Below are positions 36,565-45,424 of a stretch of DNA of 64,000 bases, in pieces (position 1 is the stretch's first letter; every line of letters starts with the position of its first letter). A program made the position numbers and the translations under genes. Source of the stretch: Halosimplex salinum (lineage in GTDB: Archaea > Halobacteriota > Halobacteria > Halobacteriales > Haloarculaceae); the NCBI RefSeq assembly GCF_003730195.1, contig NZ_QWGG01000010.1, positions 81,072 to 145,071 on the forward strand. The letters run 5' to 3'. The notes below the pieces were generated by a model. It was not told the origin of the DNA, searched no databases, and saw nothing but the letters and a program-made list of their open reading frames with translations.

Positions 36565-37029
36565 TCACCCCTCGTTCGGTCGTTTCTCCGACAGTACCGT
36601 CCGCTCGAACGAACACACCAGCGTGTCCTCACCCGCCTCGACGCGATACGCGTCGACGCGCATCGTCACGACGCCTCGCTCGCCGTCGCTCGTCTCCCGC
36701 TTGTTCGTCACCGTCGACTCCGCGCGGAGCGTGTCCCCGTGGAACACCGGGGCCGGATGCTCCACCTCGTCGTAGGACAGGTTGGCGACGATGGTCCCGT
36801 CGGTCGTCTCCGGGATCGAGAGGCCGACCGCGAGGCTCATCGTGTAGAGGCCGTTGACGAGGCGCTCGCCGAACTGCGTGTCCGCGGCGAAGTCGGCGTC
36901 CAGGTGGAGCGGCTGCTGGTTCATCGTCAGGTCACAGAACCGCTGGTTGTCCGACTCCGAGATCGTGCGGCGCCTGTCGTGAGCGATGGTCTCGCCCTCG
37001 GTGAACTCCTCGTAGTAGCGCCCGGGCAT
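36565..37029 (-). CDS. MaoC-like (hot-dog fold) hydratase
   Basis: A 154-aa single-domain MaoC/enoyl-CoA hydratase 2-type protein. The N-terminal block GRYYEEFTEGETIAHDRRRT is followed by the catalytic motif D-L-T-M-N-Q-Q-P-L-H-L-D-A-D-F-A (Asp and His of the R-hydratase type). Then come GLYTMSLAVGLSIPET and PVFHGDTLRAESTVT. It would hydrate an enoyl-CoA-type substrate. A CitE-type lyase and GDH lie nearby, so mesaconyl-CoA hydratase of the methylaspartate cycle is possible. It is short for that enzyme and on the opposite strand, so the role is uncertain. Confidence 0.82.
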   Translation of the reverse strand: MPGRYYEEFTEGETIAHDRRRTISESDNQRFCDLTMNQQPLHLDADFAADTQFGERLVNGLYTMSLAVGLSIPETTDGTIVANLSYDEVEHPAPVFHGDTLRAESTVTNKRETSDGERGVVTMRVDAYRVEAGEDTLVCSFERTVLSEKRPNEG

Positions 37030-37185
37030 GGATCGACCGTCGGTTCGGCGGTGGTTAACCGTTTGGAGGGTGCGGGACCTGTGGACCGACGAGGAGCGGA
37101 CGACCAGCGGCGAGATCGCCGCGACTGTCGGCGGGCACGAGGTTGCGTTTCTTCGGATCTCACCGGTCTGACGGGTCCGTTCGGT

Positions 37186-37512
37186 TCACTGGTCACCTTC
37201 CCGCTCCGGGCGGTTCGGATCCGGGGCCTGACCTTTCCGTAGCTGCCGCACCAGGTTCAGATGCATGAGGTGGAGGTGCATCCCGATACCGAACAGCAAC
37301 AGCCCCATCCCGACGAATATCAGCGGCATGAGAAGCGCGTCGACCGCGTCAGGGAACGAGTCGAGGTTCCTCGGCAAGCGGACGATCACTGCGAGAACGA
37401 ACGCGCCGACGATCACGCCGAGACCGGTCCTGACGAACCGGGAGTACCGGCCGAGCCGTCGAAGCCGGTCTTCGATCTGTGCGGTCCCCGTTGGGTCGTC
37501 GTCTGAAGCCAT
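37186..37512 (-). CDS. Small membrane protein, unknown
   Basis: A 108-aa protein with two membrane helices (res about 32-50, GLGVIVGAFVLAVIVRL, and about 64-86, ALLMPLIFVGMGLLLFGIGM). A His/Met-rich end (HLHLMHLNLVRQLRKG) and a short charged tail (PDPNRPEREGDQ) follow. No family is recognised. ATG 37512 (MASDDDPTGTAQIEDRL) gives a natural polar N-terminus; the open frame beyond it is promoter-like DNA shared with the divergent lyase gene. Confidence 0.7.
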   Translation of the reverse strand: MASDDDPTGTAQIEDRLRRLGRYSRFVRTGLGVIVGAFVLAVIVRLPRNLDSFPDAVDALLMPLIFVGMGLLLFGIGMHLHLMHLNLVRQLRKGQAPDPNRPEREGDQ

Positions 37513-37652
37513 CTGTCTCGGACCTACTGTGTCAGACCTAGGGCCCGGTGACGAGAAAGAATTTGGTGGATACTCCGCTATCCCTCCCCGACTGCACTCC
37601 TCGAACGCGCGGTGCCCGTAGCTACAAAACGTTGGCCGACCCACCTGCAGAC

Positions 37653-38564
37653 ATGGCACGCCGGAGCGTCCTGTTCTCGCCGGGCGACCAGCCGGGTCTC
37701 ATGCGGAACGCGCCGACTACCGGGGCCGACGTCGTCGTCTTCGACCTCGAAGACGCCGTCGTCCCCGCGAAGAAGGACGAGGCGCGAGACGCGGTCCGGG
37801 CAGTACTCGCCGAGACAGACGCGGACTGCGAGGTGTGCGTGCGCGTCCAGCCGCCCGGTCGCGGCGCGAGCGACGACCTCGAAGTGATCCTCGACGACCC
37901 CGACGCACGGGCGGCCCTCGACGCGCTCGTCCTGCCGAAAGCCGAGTCTGGAGACGACGTGACGGACCTCGCGAACCTCGCCGCGGAACGCGACGCGGAC
38001 CTGCCGGTACTCGCGCTGGTCGAGACGGCCGCGGGCGTCCTGCACGCCGAGGCGATCGCGGCCGCCGAGCCCACCGACGCCCTGATCTTCGGCGCCGAAG
38101 ACCTGGCGGCCGACCTGGGCGCGACCCGCACCGACGAGGGGACCGAAGTCCTCTACGCGCGCGAGCACGTGGTCCTCGCCGCGAGCGCCGCCGACGTGGA
38201 CGCGGTCGACACGCTCCACACCGACTTCGAGGACGAGGCGGGGCTGCGCGCGGACACGGCGTTCGCGCTCGAACTGGGCTACGACGGGAAACTGGCGATC
38301 CACCCGGCGCAGGTCGCGCCGATAAACGAGACGTTCACGCCCGACGCCGACCGGGTCGAGTGGGCCGAGCGGGTGCTCGCGGCGAGCGAGGAGGCCGACG
38401 CCGCGGGGCGGGGGGTCTTCGCCGTCGACGGCGAGATGGTCGACGCGCCGCTCGTCGCGCAGGCCGAGCGGGTCGTGGAACGGGCACGTGCGGCCAACGA
38501 GGCCGACGCGACCGACGAGGCCGACGCGGCCGACGAGGCCGACGAGGCCGACGAGCGCGAGTAG
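37653..38564 (+). CDS. HpcH/HpaI aldolase family (CitE-like) acyl-CoA lyase
   Basis: A 303-aa CitE-type lyase (beta-methylmalyl-CoA/malyl-CoA lyase or thioesterase group). Family blocks are [73 protein letters not shown], and the C-terminal [20 protein letters not shown]. The E-x-A-x-G, G-A-E-D-L and D-L-E-D motifs are the Mg2+/acyl-CoA contacts. The last 23 residues are low complexity ([19 protein letters not shown]) from GCCGACGAG slippage. Glutamate dehydrogenase follows 92 bp downstream, which supports a methylaspartate-cycle role. Confidence 0.87.
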   Translation: MARRSVLFSPGDQPGLMRNAPTTGADVVVFDLEDAVVPAKKDEARDAVRAVLAETDADCEVCVRVQPPGRGASDDLEVILDDPDARAALDALVLPKAESGDDVTDLANLAAERDADLPVLALVETAAGVLHAEAIAAAEPTDALIFGAEDLAADLGATRTDEGTEVLYAREHVVLAASAADVDAVDTLHTDFEDEAGLRADTAFALELGYDGKLAIHPAQVAPINETFTPDADRVEWAERVLAASEEADAAGRGVFAVDGEMVDAPLVAQAERVVERARAANEADATDEADAADEADEADERE

Positions 38565-38656
38565 GAACCACGAGTGCGCACAGGCGCCGCCGACCGTTCG
38601 TCCACTTGCCCGGCGGTCGCCCGAACTTTTTCGGCGCGCTGAGCCCTACCGTGGGC

Positions 38657-39910
38657 ATGTCCGAAGCGGCCAATCCCTTCGAGAGTCTCCAGGAGCAAGT
38701 CGACGACGCCGCGGCACACCTCGACGTCGACGCCGGGACGCTCGCCCGTCTCAAGAACCCCGAACGGGTCCTCGAGACGAATCTCTCGGTCGAGCTGGAC
38801 GACGGGTCCGTCGAGCTCTTTCGCGCCTATCGATCGCAGTTCAACGGCGCTCGCGGCCCGTACAAGGGCGGCGTTCGCTATCACCCGCAGGTGTCCCGCG
38901 ACGAGGTGAAGGCGCTGTCGGGCTGGATGGCGTACAAGTGCGCCGTCGTCGACATCCCCTACGGCGGCGGGAAAGGGGGTATCGTCGTCGACCCGGACGA
39001 CTACTCCGAGGCCGAACTCGAACGACTCACGCGCGCCTTCGCGACGGAACTTCGCCCCATCATCGGCGAGGACAGGGACATCCCCGCACCTGACGTCAAC
39101 ACCGGTCGCCGGGAGATGAACTGGATCAAGGACACCTACGAGACGCTGGAGAACACGACCGAACCGGGCGTCGTCACCGGCAAGGCGCCGGACAGCGGCG
39201 GGAGCGCTGGCCGCGTCGAGGCGACGGGTCGCTCGGTGATGCTCACCGCTCGCGAGGCGTTCGAGTACCTGGGGGAGGACGTCGAGGGTGCGACCGTCGC
39301 CGTCCAGGGCTACGGCAACGCGGGGTCGATCGCCGCGAGGCTCCTCGAAGACGTCGGGGCGAGCGTCGTCGCCGTCTCCGACTCCGGGGGCGCCGCCTAC
39401 GACCCCGACGGACTGGACACTCGGGCCGCCAAGGCCCGGAAGAACGAGACCGGCGAAGTGACCGACTACGACGCGCCGGAGACGCTGACCAACGAGGAGT
39501 TGCTTACGCTCGACGTCGACCTGCTCGTCCCCGCGGCACTCGAAAACGCCATCGACGGCGAGCTGGCTCACGAGGTAGAGGCCGACGTGATCGTCGAGGC
39601 AGCGAACGGGCCGCTGACACCGGACGCCGACGATGTACTGGCGGACCGCGACGTGCACGTCTACCCGGACATCCTCGCCAACGCCGGCGGAGTCACGGTG
39701 TCGTACTTCGAGTGGGTGCAGAACCGCCAGCGCTTCTACTGGTCCGAGGAACGGGTCAACGAGGAACTGGAGACGGTGATCGTCGACGCGTTCGACCGGC
39801 TCACGTCGACGTTGGAGGAGCGGGACCTCCCGAACTTCAGGACCGCCGCGTACGTCGTCGCCATCGAACGCGTCCTCGCCGCGAGCGAGCAGAGCGGGGT
39901 CTGGCCCTGA
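38657..39910 (+). CDS. gdhA: Glutamate dehydrogenase
   Basis: Interconverts glutamate and 2-oxoglutarate with ammonia, NAD(P)-dependent, cytosolic. At 417 aa it has the usual length for hexameric enzymes. Active-site blocks are [38 protein letters not shown] with the catalytic Lys region, and [15 protein letters not shown]. The Rossmann motif is [17 protein letters not shown]. The C-terminal part has [21 protein letters not shown] frame open for 270 codons upstream is antisense-like noise; the start [12 protein letters not shown] is fixed by homology. It lies in tandem with the CitE-like gene. Confidence 0.95.
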   Translation: MSEAANPFESLQEQVDDAAAHLDVDAGTLARLKNPERVLETNLSVELDDGSVELFRAYRSQFNGARGPYKGGVRYHPQVSRDEVKALSGWMAYKCAVVDIPYGGGKGGIVVDPDDYSEAELERLTRAFATELRPIIGEDRDIPAPDVNTGRREMNWIKDTYETLENTTEPGVVTGKAPDSGGSAGRVEATGRSVMLTAREAFEYLGEDVEGATVAVQGYGNAGSIAARLLEDVGASVVAVSDSGGAAYDPDGLDTRAAKARKNETGEVTDYDAPETLTNEELLTLDVDLLVPAALENAIDGELAHEVEADVIVEAANGPLTPDADDVLADRDVHVYPDILANAGGVTVSYFEWVQNRQRFYWSEERVNEELETVIVDAFDRLTSTLEERDLPNFRTAAYVVAIERVLAASEQSGVWP

Positions 39911-39929
39911 TCGGGTCGAAACGCCGGTA

Positions 39930-40442
39930 TCAGTCGACGTAGGGCTCCTCGATCGCCTCGTCGCCGTCGAAGACCGTGCCGATCCGTCGGGTGACGACGT
40001 CGAAGACGGTGATGACCGGACCGAGCAGGACCTCGACGCCCTTGACCACGGGCGCGACGGTCACCGACCACTGCTCCGCGTTCCCCAGTCCGACGGATTT
40101 GGGGACGATCTCGCCGAACAGGAGGACGAGGACGCTCGTGACGGCCGTCGCGACGACGACCGCCGGTCCGGGGTCGAGATAGCTCGTCACGAGCACCGTG
40201 ACGATGCTCGATATCGCGACGTTGACGACGTTGTTGCCCACGAGGAGCGTAACGAGCAGTCGGTGCGGGTCGTCGACGAGTTCCTGCAGTACGCGTGCTC
40301 GGTCGTCAGACGCCGCCCGTTCGTCGATCCACGCCCGCGGGAGCGAGAATATCGCGGTTTCCGAACTCGAGAAGAACGCGCTACAGGCGAGCAGAAGGAC
40401 CGTCGCCACGATACCTGCGACAGCGACTGTTGTACCGGCCAT
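39930..40442 (-). CDS. CNNM/DUF21 transmembrane domain protein
   Basis: A 170-aa protein consisting of only the DUF21 (CNNM) membrane domain. It shows GIVATVLLLACSAFFSSSET with the conserved S-S-S-E-T-A motif, LLVTLLVGNNVVNVAISSIV, and VTSVLVLLFGEIVPKSVGLG with the G-E-x-x-P-K motif. Full-length CorC/CNNM proteins continue with paired CBS and CorC_HlyC domains, which are absent here. A role in divalent-cation or sodium transport is inferred from the family. ATG 40442 is the natural start (MAGTTVAVAG). Confidence 0.85.
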   Translation of the reverse strand: MAGTTVAVAGIVATVLLLACSAFFSSSETAIFSLPRAWIDERAASDDRARVLQELVDDPHRLLVTLLVGNNVVNVAISSIVTVLVTSYLDPGPAVVVATAVTSVLVLLFGEIVPKSVGLGNAEQWSVTVAPVVKGVEVLLGPVITVFDVVTRRIGTVFDGDEAIEEPYVD

Positions 40443-40555
40443 GCCACCGCGTTCTCCCCGCCCCGGGAAGTATCCGGGGACTCCGGCGACAGGACCCCGC
40501 TCGCGGGTCCGCCCCGTCCCCACTCGTTATGCGTCGCCGGTCCCAACGACCAGCC

Positions 40556-41029
40556 ATGCCGGTGTACGAGCGCGAGACTGTCGTCGACGCGCCGTTCGAG
40601 GCGGTCTGGGACTTCCACTCTCGACCCTCGGGGCTGGAGGCGTTGACCCCCGACTGGATGCATCTCCGCGTCGAGTCGGCAGTCGGCCCCGACGGCGACC
40701 CCGACCCCGACGTCCTGGACACCGGGTCGAAGATCGAGTCGACCATCGCCCCGTTCGGCGTCGCACCGCGCCAACGCTGGGTCTCCTACATCGCCGCCCG
40801 CGAGGAGAGCGACGGCGAGGGCGTCTTCCGCGACGAGATGATGCGCGGCCCGTTCCCGAAGTGGGTCCACACCCACACCTTCGAGGCCGTCGACGGCGGA
40901 ACCCGCATCCACGACCACGTCGAGTACGAACTCCCCGTCGTCCGCGGCCTGCTCGGCCCGCTCGGGTGGGTCGGCTTCGAACCCATGTTCCGCCACCGCC
41001 ACCGGAAGACGAAGGAACTGCTGGAGTAG
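40556..41029 (+). CDS. SRPBCC (START-like) family protein
   Basis: A 157-aa ligand-binding or cyclase-like protein of the SRPBCC fold. The first strand and helix are YERETVVDAPFEAVWDFHSR, then a substrate-cavity region (IAPFGVAPRQRWVSYIAARE) and a wing with GPFPKWVHTHTFEAVDGGTR and IHDHVEYELPVVRGLLGPLG. It ends in a long C-terminal helix, FEPMFRHRHRKTKELLE. Such proteins bind hydrophobic ligands; no specific ligand can be read. It is divergent from the DUF21 gene with a 113-bp gap. Confidence 0.86.
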   Translation: MPVYERETVVDAPFEAVWDFHSRPSGLEALTPDWMHLRVESAVGPDGDPDPDVLDTGSKIESTIAPFGVAPRQRWVSYIAAREESDGEGVFRDEMMRGPFPKWVHTHTFEAVDGGTRIHDHVEYELPVVRGLLGPLGWVGFEPMFRHRHRKTKELLE

Positions 41030-41079
41030 CGACCGTGGTTTTCATCGTCGCCCTTCCTCGCTCGTACCGGGATGGCTCC

Positions 41080-41135
41080 TCGAAAAACGCGGGTGAAAAC
41101 GGCCGGCCGCTCACTTCGCTCGGCGCCGGATGCTA
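41080..41135 (+). repeat. Short intergenic repeat family, copy C (short)
   Basis: The stretch AACGCGGGTGAAAACGGCC-GGCCGCTCACTTCGCTCGG ends in CGGCGCCGGATGCT. That final 14-mer is identical to the end of copy B at about 32757-32770. It sits immediately before a lower-GC gene, as copy B does. Confidence 0.6.
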
Positions 41136-41177
41136 AGTACAGAGGGTCTATTGTTTGAGTGTTTCTTACGTGGATAC

Positions 41178-41750
41178 ATGTCTGAGTCTCAAACGACACT
41201 CTACTTTGTTCGTCACGCCCATTCCCCCTACGTACCAAACAGAGAGGCCGAACGCGGTCTCTCGGAACGGGGACGACGGGACGCATCCCGCGTTACCGAA
41301 ATTCTCACTCGATACGATATCGACGGTGTCGTATCAAGTCCCTACGCACGGGCAGTCGAAACCGTCCGGGAAACTGCCGAGATCGCAGGTGCGGAGGTCC
41401 GTACCGAGTGTGGGTTTCGAGAACGGACACTCGCGGAGTCCCACGTCGAGGACTTCGAGGAGGCGATCACGAAAGTATGGGACGACCCGTCTTTCTCGTG
41501 GCCGGGCGGGGAGTCGAACGAGGCCGCTCAGGAACGAGGTATCGAGGCAGTCGGTAGAACTCTCGACCAGTGGAGCGGGAAGACCGTCGTAATCGGGACT
41601 CACGGAAACATTCTGACATTGATTCTGAACCATTACGACGAGGCATACGATTTCGAGTTCTGGCAGGAGTTGACCATGCCCGATATTTACGAAGTGACGT
41701 TCGAGAACGGTCCGTCGCCAGTTATCGAGCGGATCTATTCGGATAGTTGA
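41178..41750 (+). CDS. Histidine phosphatase family protein (PGM-like)
   Basis: A 190-aa phosphatase of the phosphoglycerate mutase/SixA-like branch. The nucleophile motif is YFVRHAHSPY (RHA where most have RHG). GLSERGRRDA, the second Arg block VSSPYARAVETVRETAE, the acid region GFRERTLAE, and the C-terminal catalytic His in VVIGTHGNILTLIL follow. The substrate is unknown. Base composition is noticeably lower in GC than flanking genes, suggesting acquisition. ATG 41178 (MSESQTT) gives the compact form. Confidence 0.87.
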   Translation: MSESQTTLYFVRHAHSPYVPNREAERGLSERGRRDASRVTEILTRYDIDGVVSSPYARAVETVRETAEIAGAEVRTECGFRERTLAESHVEDFEEAITKVWDDPSFSWPGGESNEAAQERGIEAVGRTLDQWSGKTVVIGTHGNILTLILNHYDEAYDFEFWQELTMPDIYEVTFENGPSPVIERIYSDS

Positions 41751-41843
41751 GTTCGCATCCGTCTCGAACGACGTCCACCGGATTGCCGGAAACCGACCCG
41801 GGGTACGCAAACGTCTTTCCGACTTCCCGCACATTGTTCTCGT

Positions 41844-42401
41844 ATGACAGACGTAGCTGTCGTCGGCGGCGGCCCCGCCGGCCTGAGCGCGGCACTGTTC
41901 ACGGCCAAGAACGACCTCGACACGGTCGTCTTCGACACGGACAAGACGTGGATGCACAAGGCCCACCTCGCGAACTACCTCGGCATCGAGAACATCGGCG
42001 GCACCGAGTTCATGGAGCGGAGCCGCGCCCAGGTCGACGAGTTCGGGGTCGAGCGCCGACAGGACGAGCAGGTCCAGACCGTCGAGCGCGACGGCGACCA
42101 GTTCCGCGTCGTGACCGACGACGACGACCTCGCCGCGGACTACCTGATCCTCGCCACCGGCGCGAACCGCGACCTCGCCGAGGAACTGGGCTGTTCGTTC
42201 ACCGACGAGGGGACGGTGGACGTCGGCGTCGACATGGAGACCAGCGTCGGCGACGCCTACGCCACCGGCGCCATGGTCCGCGCCGAGGAGTGGCAGGCGA
42301 TCATCTCCGCCGGTGACGGCGGCGCCGCCGCGCTCGACATCCTCTCGAAGGAGAAAGGCGAGCACTTCCACGACTTCGACGTCCCCGACGACTTCGAGTG
42401 A
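41844..42401 (+). CDS. Short FAD-binding thioredoxin reductase-like protein
   Basis: A 185-aa flavoprotein carrying only the FAD-binding half of the thioredoxin reductase fold. It shows VAVVGGGPAGLSAALFTAK, VFDTDKTWMHKAHLANYLGI, ADYLILATGANRDLAEELGC, and the second FAD contact SVGDAYATGAMVRAEEWQA. Neither the NADPH-binding domain nor the C-x-x-C redox motif is present. A full thioredoxin reductase has about 310 aa. It may work with a separate reductase or as an electron-transfer or sensor protein; small forms like this are common in haloarchaea. Confidence 0.82.
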   Translation: MTDVAVVGGGPAGLSAALFTAKNDLDTVVFDTDKTWMHKAHLANYLGIENIGGTEFMERSRAQVDEFGVERRQDEQVQTVERDGDQFRVVTDDDDLAADYLILATGANRDLAEELGCSFTDEGTVDVGVDMETSVGDAYATGAMVRAEEWQAIISAGDGGAAALDILSKEKGEHFHDFDVPDDFE

Positions 42402-42424
42402 GAATATACGATAGCGGGCCTCTC

Positions 42425-42800
42425 TGTCGTCCCTTCGGTGTCGAGGTGACCGCAGTCGGCGGTGAGCGTTGAACGCCCTCGACTCGCTCGCTAGGCGCTG
42501 GATCGACCGCAGACGACGGTGAGCGTTGAAAGCCCTCGACCCGCTCGCGGTCGCTGAGTCGGGATATCCTCGGTCACTCCGTTCCCTCGGATAGTGCCCG
42601 CTCAGCGACCACGGGACTGCGCCCCGCGAGCGCGCCTCGCCCTTTCAGTCCGCCAGGGACGGGGACAGCAACGCACAGCACCGCGCCTCACGCCTCCCCA
42701 ACCGACTGCGTTACTCAGTCGCTACGCTCCCTGCGTTACTCGTCCCTCGCACGATGCTGTCGCGGCATGAACGCCGCGACAGCGCGCGCCAGAATCTCGG
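42425..42800 (-). repeat. Long dispersed non-coding repeat, copy 2 (inverted)
   Basis: This gap (42402-42857) carries no credible gene. Its reverse complement aligns with 21078-21410: CGCGCGCTGTCGCGGC, TTGGGGAGGCG, CTGTCC-CCGT-CCCTGGCGGAC, TGAAAGGGCGAGG, CTCAGCGACCGCGAGCGGGT and CGAGGGCTTTCAACGCT. It contains an internal duplication: GGTGAGCGTTGAA-GCCCTCGA occurs twice, near 42461 and 42519. Extra spacer segments relative to copy 1 explain its greater length. Confidence 0.8.
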
Positions 42801-42857
42801 TCGAACAGTCGGAGAAAGAAATCTCGGGCACTCCGGGAAGCGCCGGATCGGACCGAC

Positions 42858-43154
42858 CTACTGCATCGTCACGTACGTCAGGAAGAGGAGGGCGAGGAAC
42901 TGGAGGGCGCGGAGGACGACGACGGCCTGCTGGGCGACGGGGTCGCCGGCGTACAGCATCTGCATGCTGAAGAAGTAGTAGACGGCCATGAGGTTCTCCA
43001 GCAGCATGACGGCCGCGAAGGCGAGCAGGCCGAGGATGAGGTTCGAGCGGAACGTGCGGTAGTTGCGGAGCCAGACGACGCCCAGGGTGACGAGGAGCAG
43101 GGCGTTCAGCCCGGCGAGGGCGGTCGCGACGGTCAGCCAGGTGTGCATCGCCAT
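42858..43154 (-). CDS. Three-helix membrane protein downstream of a winged-helix regulator
   Basis: A 98-aa membrane protein with three predicted helices: LTVATALAGLNALLLVTLGV, LILGLLAFAAVMLLENLMAV and LRALQFLALLFLTYVTMQ. The helix-2 end and loop carry aromatic and Met residues (VYYFFSMQMLYAG). It starts 4 bp after the stop of the preceding winged-helix gene, so they form an operon. The pair is common in haloarchaea: a small ArsR-like regulator plus a membrane protein of unknown role. ATG 43148 is an alternative start. Confidence 0.78.
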   Translation of the reverse strand: MAMHTWLTVATALAGLNALLLVTLGVVWLRNYRTFRSNLILGLLAFAAVMLLENLMAVYYFFSMQMLYAGDPVAQQAVVVLRALQFLALLFLTYVTMQ

Positions 43155-43158
43155 AGTA

Positions 43159-43434
43159 TCAGTCCATTTGGTCGGTTATCGTCTCGAACTCCTCGCGGTG
43201 GTGGTCGAACCGGTCCGTGAGGAAGTACATCGCGCCGTAGTCGTCGCCGCCGCGCTCGACGACGTCGTGGTCGAGGAGGACGTCGAGGTGGTGTCGCACC
43301 GTGTTGTAGTCCACGTCGAGCGCTTCGGCGAGCCTGTTGGCGTTGCGCGGCCGGTCGTCGAGCAACCGGATGATCCGCGCGCGGTTCTCCCCGCCGCGCG
43401 TCCCGGCGAGCAGATACCAGAGTGCCTTCTCCAT
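43159..43434 (-). CDS. ArsR-like winged-helix regulator, small
   Basis: A 91-aa DNA-binding protein beginning MEKALWYLLAGTRGGENRAR. The helix-turn-helix reads IIRLLDDRPRNANRLAEALD, VDYNTVRHHLDVLLDHDVVE, with a wing RGGDDYGAMYFLTDRFDHHR. The N-terminal helix is a known feature of this haloarchaeal group. The frame extends 26 residues further upstream, but the MEK start matches family members. It leads the operon with the membrane protein at 42858. Confidence 0.84.
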   Translation of the reverse strand: MEKALWYLLAGTRGGENRARIIRLLDDRPRNANRLAEALDVDYNTVRHHLDVLLDHDVVERGGDDYGAMYFLTDRFDHHREEFETITDQMD

Positions 43435-43508
43435 CGACGCTCGTTCGCTCCTGACCCGCGCCTCCCGTTTATTCGTGCTGGTTCCCGCCATCCCCGAAGA
43501 GCCGGGCG

Positions 43509-45122
43509 TCACTGAACGCTACCGGGATCGACCGTCTCGCTCACCCAGCCGGTCGGTCCGCTCGGGTACGCGCCGCTTTCCTCCTCTGGCTGGAGTTCGC
43601 CCGTCCCGTCGGTTGCGCGCACGACGACGTCGTGGCTTTCCTCGGGCGGGTCGTAGGCGTAGCGCCACTGGCGCCACGCGTCGTTCGCGTGCTCCGGTGG
43701 GTCCTCGACGGCACCGGTCGCACCCGGCAATCGCTCCGTGAGTTCCGCCTCGTCCCACGTCTCGCCGCCATCGATAGACACCTCCACCCGCTCGATGCCG
43801 CGGATCCCCGCGTACGTGTGCCCACCGACGAGGATCTGGCCGTCCTCCGTTCGGGTCTTCGCGTGGAGTTTGGCGACGGTCTCGACGGGGCCGGTGCCGT
43901 GCCACCCCTTCTGCTCCCAGTAGCCGTCCTGCTCCCGTTCGAGGAACTCGATCTCGGTGATCCACTTGACGTTGATCTCGCCCCAGTGGCCGGGGATGAG
44001 TGCGCGGACCGGCGCGCCGTGGCCGCGTGGGATCGGGCGGCCGTTCATGCCGAGTGCGAGCATTCCCGTCTCCAGGGCTTCGAGCGGGAACTCCTCGTAG
44101 TAGTCGTCGGCCGCCCGGAGCATGACGCAGTCGCAGTCCGAACTGGGACTGGCTTCCTCGATCAGGGGGGCGATGGGGACGCCGCTCCAGAGCGCGTTGT
44201 CCATCTTGTGGCCGTTGAGCGACTCGCCGACACAGCGGAGGGTGATAAAGCGGTGTTCGAACTCGCGTTCGCGGAGGTCGTCGTAGTCGTAGGACACCTC
44301 CTGATCGACCTCGCCGGTGACCGACAGCGACCACTCGGCGGCGTCGGGCGTCGGCGAGACCGAACTGTAGGAGACGTTGAAGAACTGCTCGCTGACCAGC
44401 GGGTCCATCTCCCCGAAATCGTAGGTGCGCTCCTCGGCGGCGGCCAGCTGGTCGTCCACGTCGAACGTCGGCGTCTCCACGTTGCTGTAGACGGCGGGGT
44501 CGCCCATCGGATCCCCGCCGTCGTCGCTCCCGCTGACGTCTTCACCGCCCGCGCTCGCGGTCGAACTGCCCTGACGACCGAGCGTGTACCCGACGGCGCT
44601 CGCGCCGAGGGCGGTGGCCAGGGCCGCGACGACACGGCGTCGGCCGCCCGGGTCGCGACGGCCGACGAAGCGCTCGCCCGACCGGGAGAGGTCGGTCAGC
44701 CAGACGACGATACCGGCGCCGACGGCCGCGCCGAGCGACGCGACCGGACGAGACGTGAGCGCCGCCGTCGCCACCCACACGGCGACGGGGGCCCCGAGAA
44801 CGGGAACGAGTCTGCTGTCGAGTTCCCGTCCGATCCCGATCGTCAGCCCCACCAGCAGGGCGTAGAGTGCGACGACGATCGATCCCGCGAGCGCGACGTT
44901 GAGTTGCTGTCCGAGATCACCGAGGACCGTGATCGCGAAGGTGATCGCGAAGCCGGGCATCACCTGCGAGAGCGTGCTCTCGACCGGGGCGAGGACGAAC
45001 CCCGGCGCGAACCCGACCGCGCCGAACGATCCGAGTAACCCCGCGACGCCCGCCGCGAGCGCGACCGCGACCGAACCCGGGCCCGGCGGGTAGCGGTCCG
45101 ACAGCGGCGTGTACTCTGTCAT
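43509..45122 (-). CDS. Membrane-bound molybdopterin oxidoreductase (sulfite oxidase family)
   Basis: A 537-aa fusion. Residues about 15-180 form about five membrane helices (VAVALAAGVAGLLGSFGAVG, IVVALYALLVGLTIGIG, VVAALATALGASAVGYTLG). An acidic linker follows, then the oxidoreductase molybdopterin domain (about 215-415) with the Moco-ligand Cys297 in FITLRCVGESLNGH and GVPIAPLIEEA, GHGAPVRALIPGHWG. The last region is the Mo-co dimerisation domain (about 440-537) with AGIRGIERVEVSIDGGETW. The catalytic domain is presumably outside the cell; the substrate (sulfite or another oxyanion) is unproven. ATG 45122 is chosen over a 40-residue longer frame. Confidence 0.88.
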   Translation of the reverse strand: MTEYTPLSDRYPPGPGSVAVALAAGVAGLLGSFGAVGFAPGFVLAPVESTLSQVMPGFAITFAITVLGDLGQQLNVALAGSIVVALYALLVGLTIGIGRELDSRLVPVLGAPVAVWVATAALTSRPVASLGAAVGAGIVVWLTDLSRSGERFVGRRDPGGRRRVVAALATALGASAVGYTLGRQGSSTASAGGEDVSGSDDGGDPMGDPAVYSNVETPTFDVDDQLAAAEERTYDFGEMDPLVSEQFFNVSYSSVSPTPDAAEWSLSVTGEVDQEVSYDYDDLREREFEHRFITLRCVGESLNGHKMDNALWSGVPIAPLIEEASPSSDCDCVMLRAADDYYEEFPLEALETGMLALGMNGRPIPRGHGAPVRALIPGHWGEINVKWITEIEFLEREQDGYWEQKGWHGTGPVETVAKLHAKTRTEDGQILVGGHTYAGIRGIERVEVSIDGGETWDEAELTERLPGATGAVEDPPEHANDAWRQWRYAYDPPEESHDVVVRATDGTGELQPEEESGAYPSGPTGWVSETVDPGSVQ

Positions 45123-45274
45123 GGGACGGACTGGGCACTCACCACGCATAGGCGTTGTTCGAAAACCCCTCGGACTCTCTCTAGAATTCGTTGGGATTGG
45201 CGCGTACACTCGGGCCCGGCCGCGGGTCGCCGCGGAGAACAAGACTCAAGCGCTCCTCGGCCGAGGACAGAGAT

Positions 45275-45394
45275 ATGAGCGGCGACGGCGGCCGACCCTG
45301 TCCGATCTGTGACCGGGCGATGACCCACCGCCACTGCAAGTACGTCTGCCCCGAACACGGCGTCGTCTACGACTGTTCGGACACCTTCTACTGA
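45275..45394 (+). CDS. Tiny zinc-finger protein, 39 aa (HVO_2523-like)
   Basis: From ATG 45275: MSGDGGRPCPICDRAMTHRH, then CKYVCPEHGVVYDCSDTFY. Three metal-binding pairs are visible (C-P-I-C; H-x-H-C-x3-C; H and C near the end), as in the haloarchaeal HVO_2523-type zinc micro-proteins. The gene lies only about 150 bp after the divergent molybdoenzyme start. The frame upstream is noise and is excluded. The role may be regulatory or RNA/protein binding, but this is unknown. Confidence 0.8.
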   Translation: MSGDGGRPCPICDRAMTHRHCKYVCPEHGVVYDCSDTFY

Positions 45395-45424
45395 CCGGCC
45401 GGGTGAACCGTCGCGGCAGCCCCG

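Noticed and set aside
39930..40442. Full CorC/CNNM transporter truncated by frameshift
   Set aside because: No remnants of CBS or CorC_HlyC domains were seen downstream; it is a stand-alone DUF21 domain.
41844..42401. Complete thioredoxin reductase
   Set aside because: At 185 aa it lacks the NADPH domain and the C-x-x-C redox pair.
42754..42978. 74-codon plus-strand frame starting in the long repeat
   Set aside because: Overlaps the end of the membrane protein gene and the repeat; Arg/Thr-rich composition unlike a protein.
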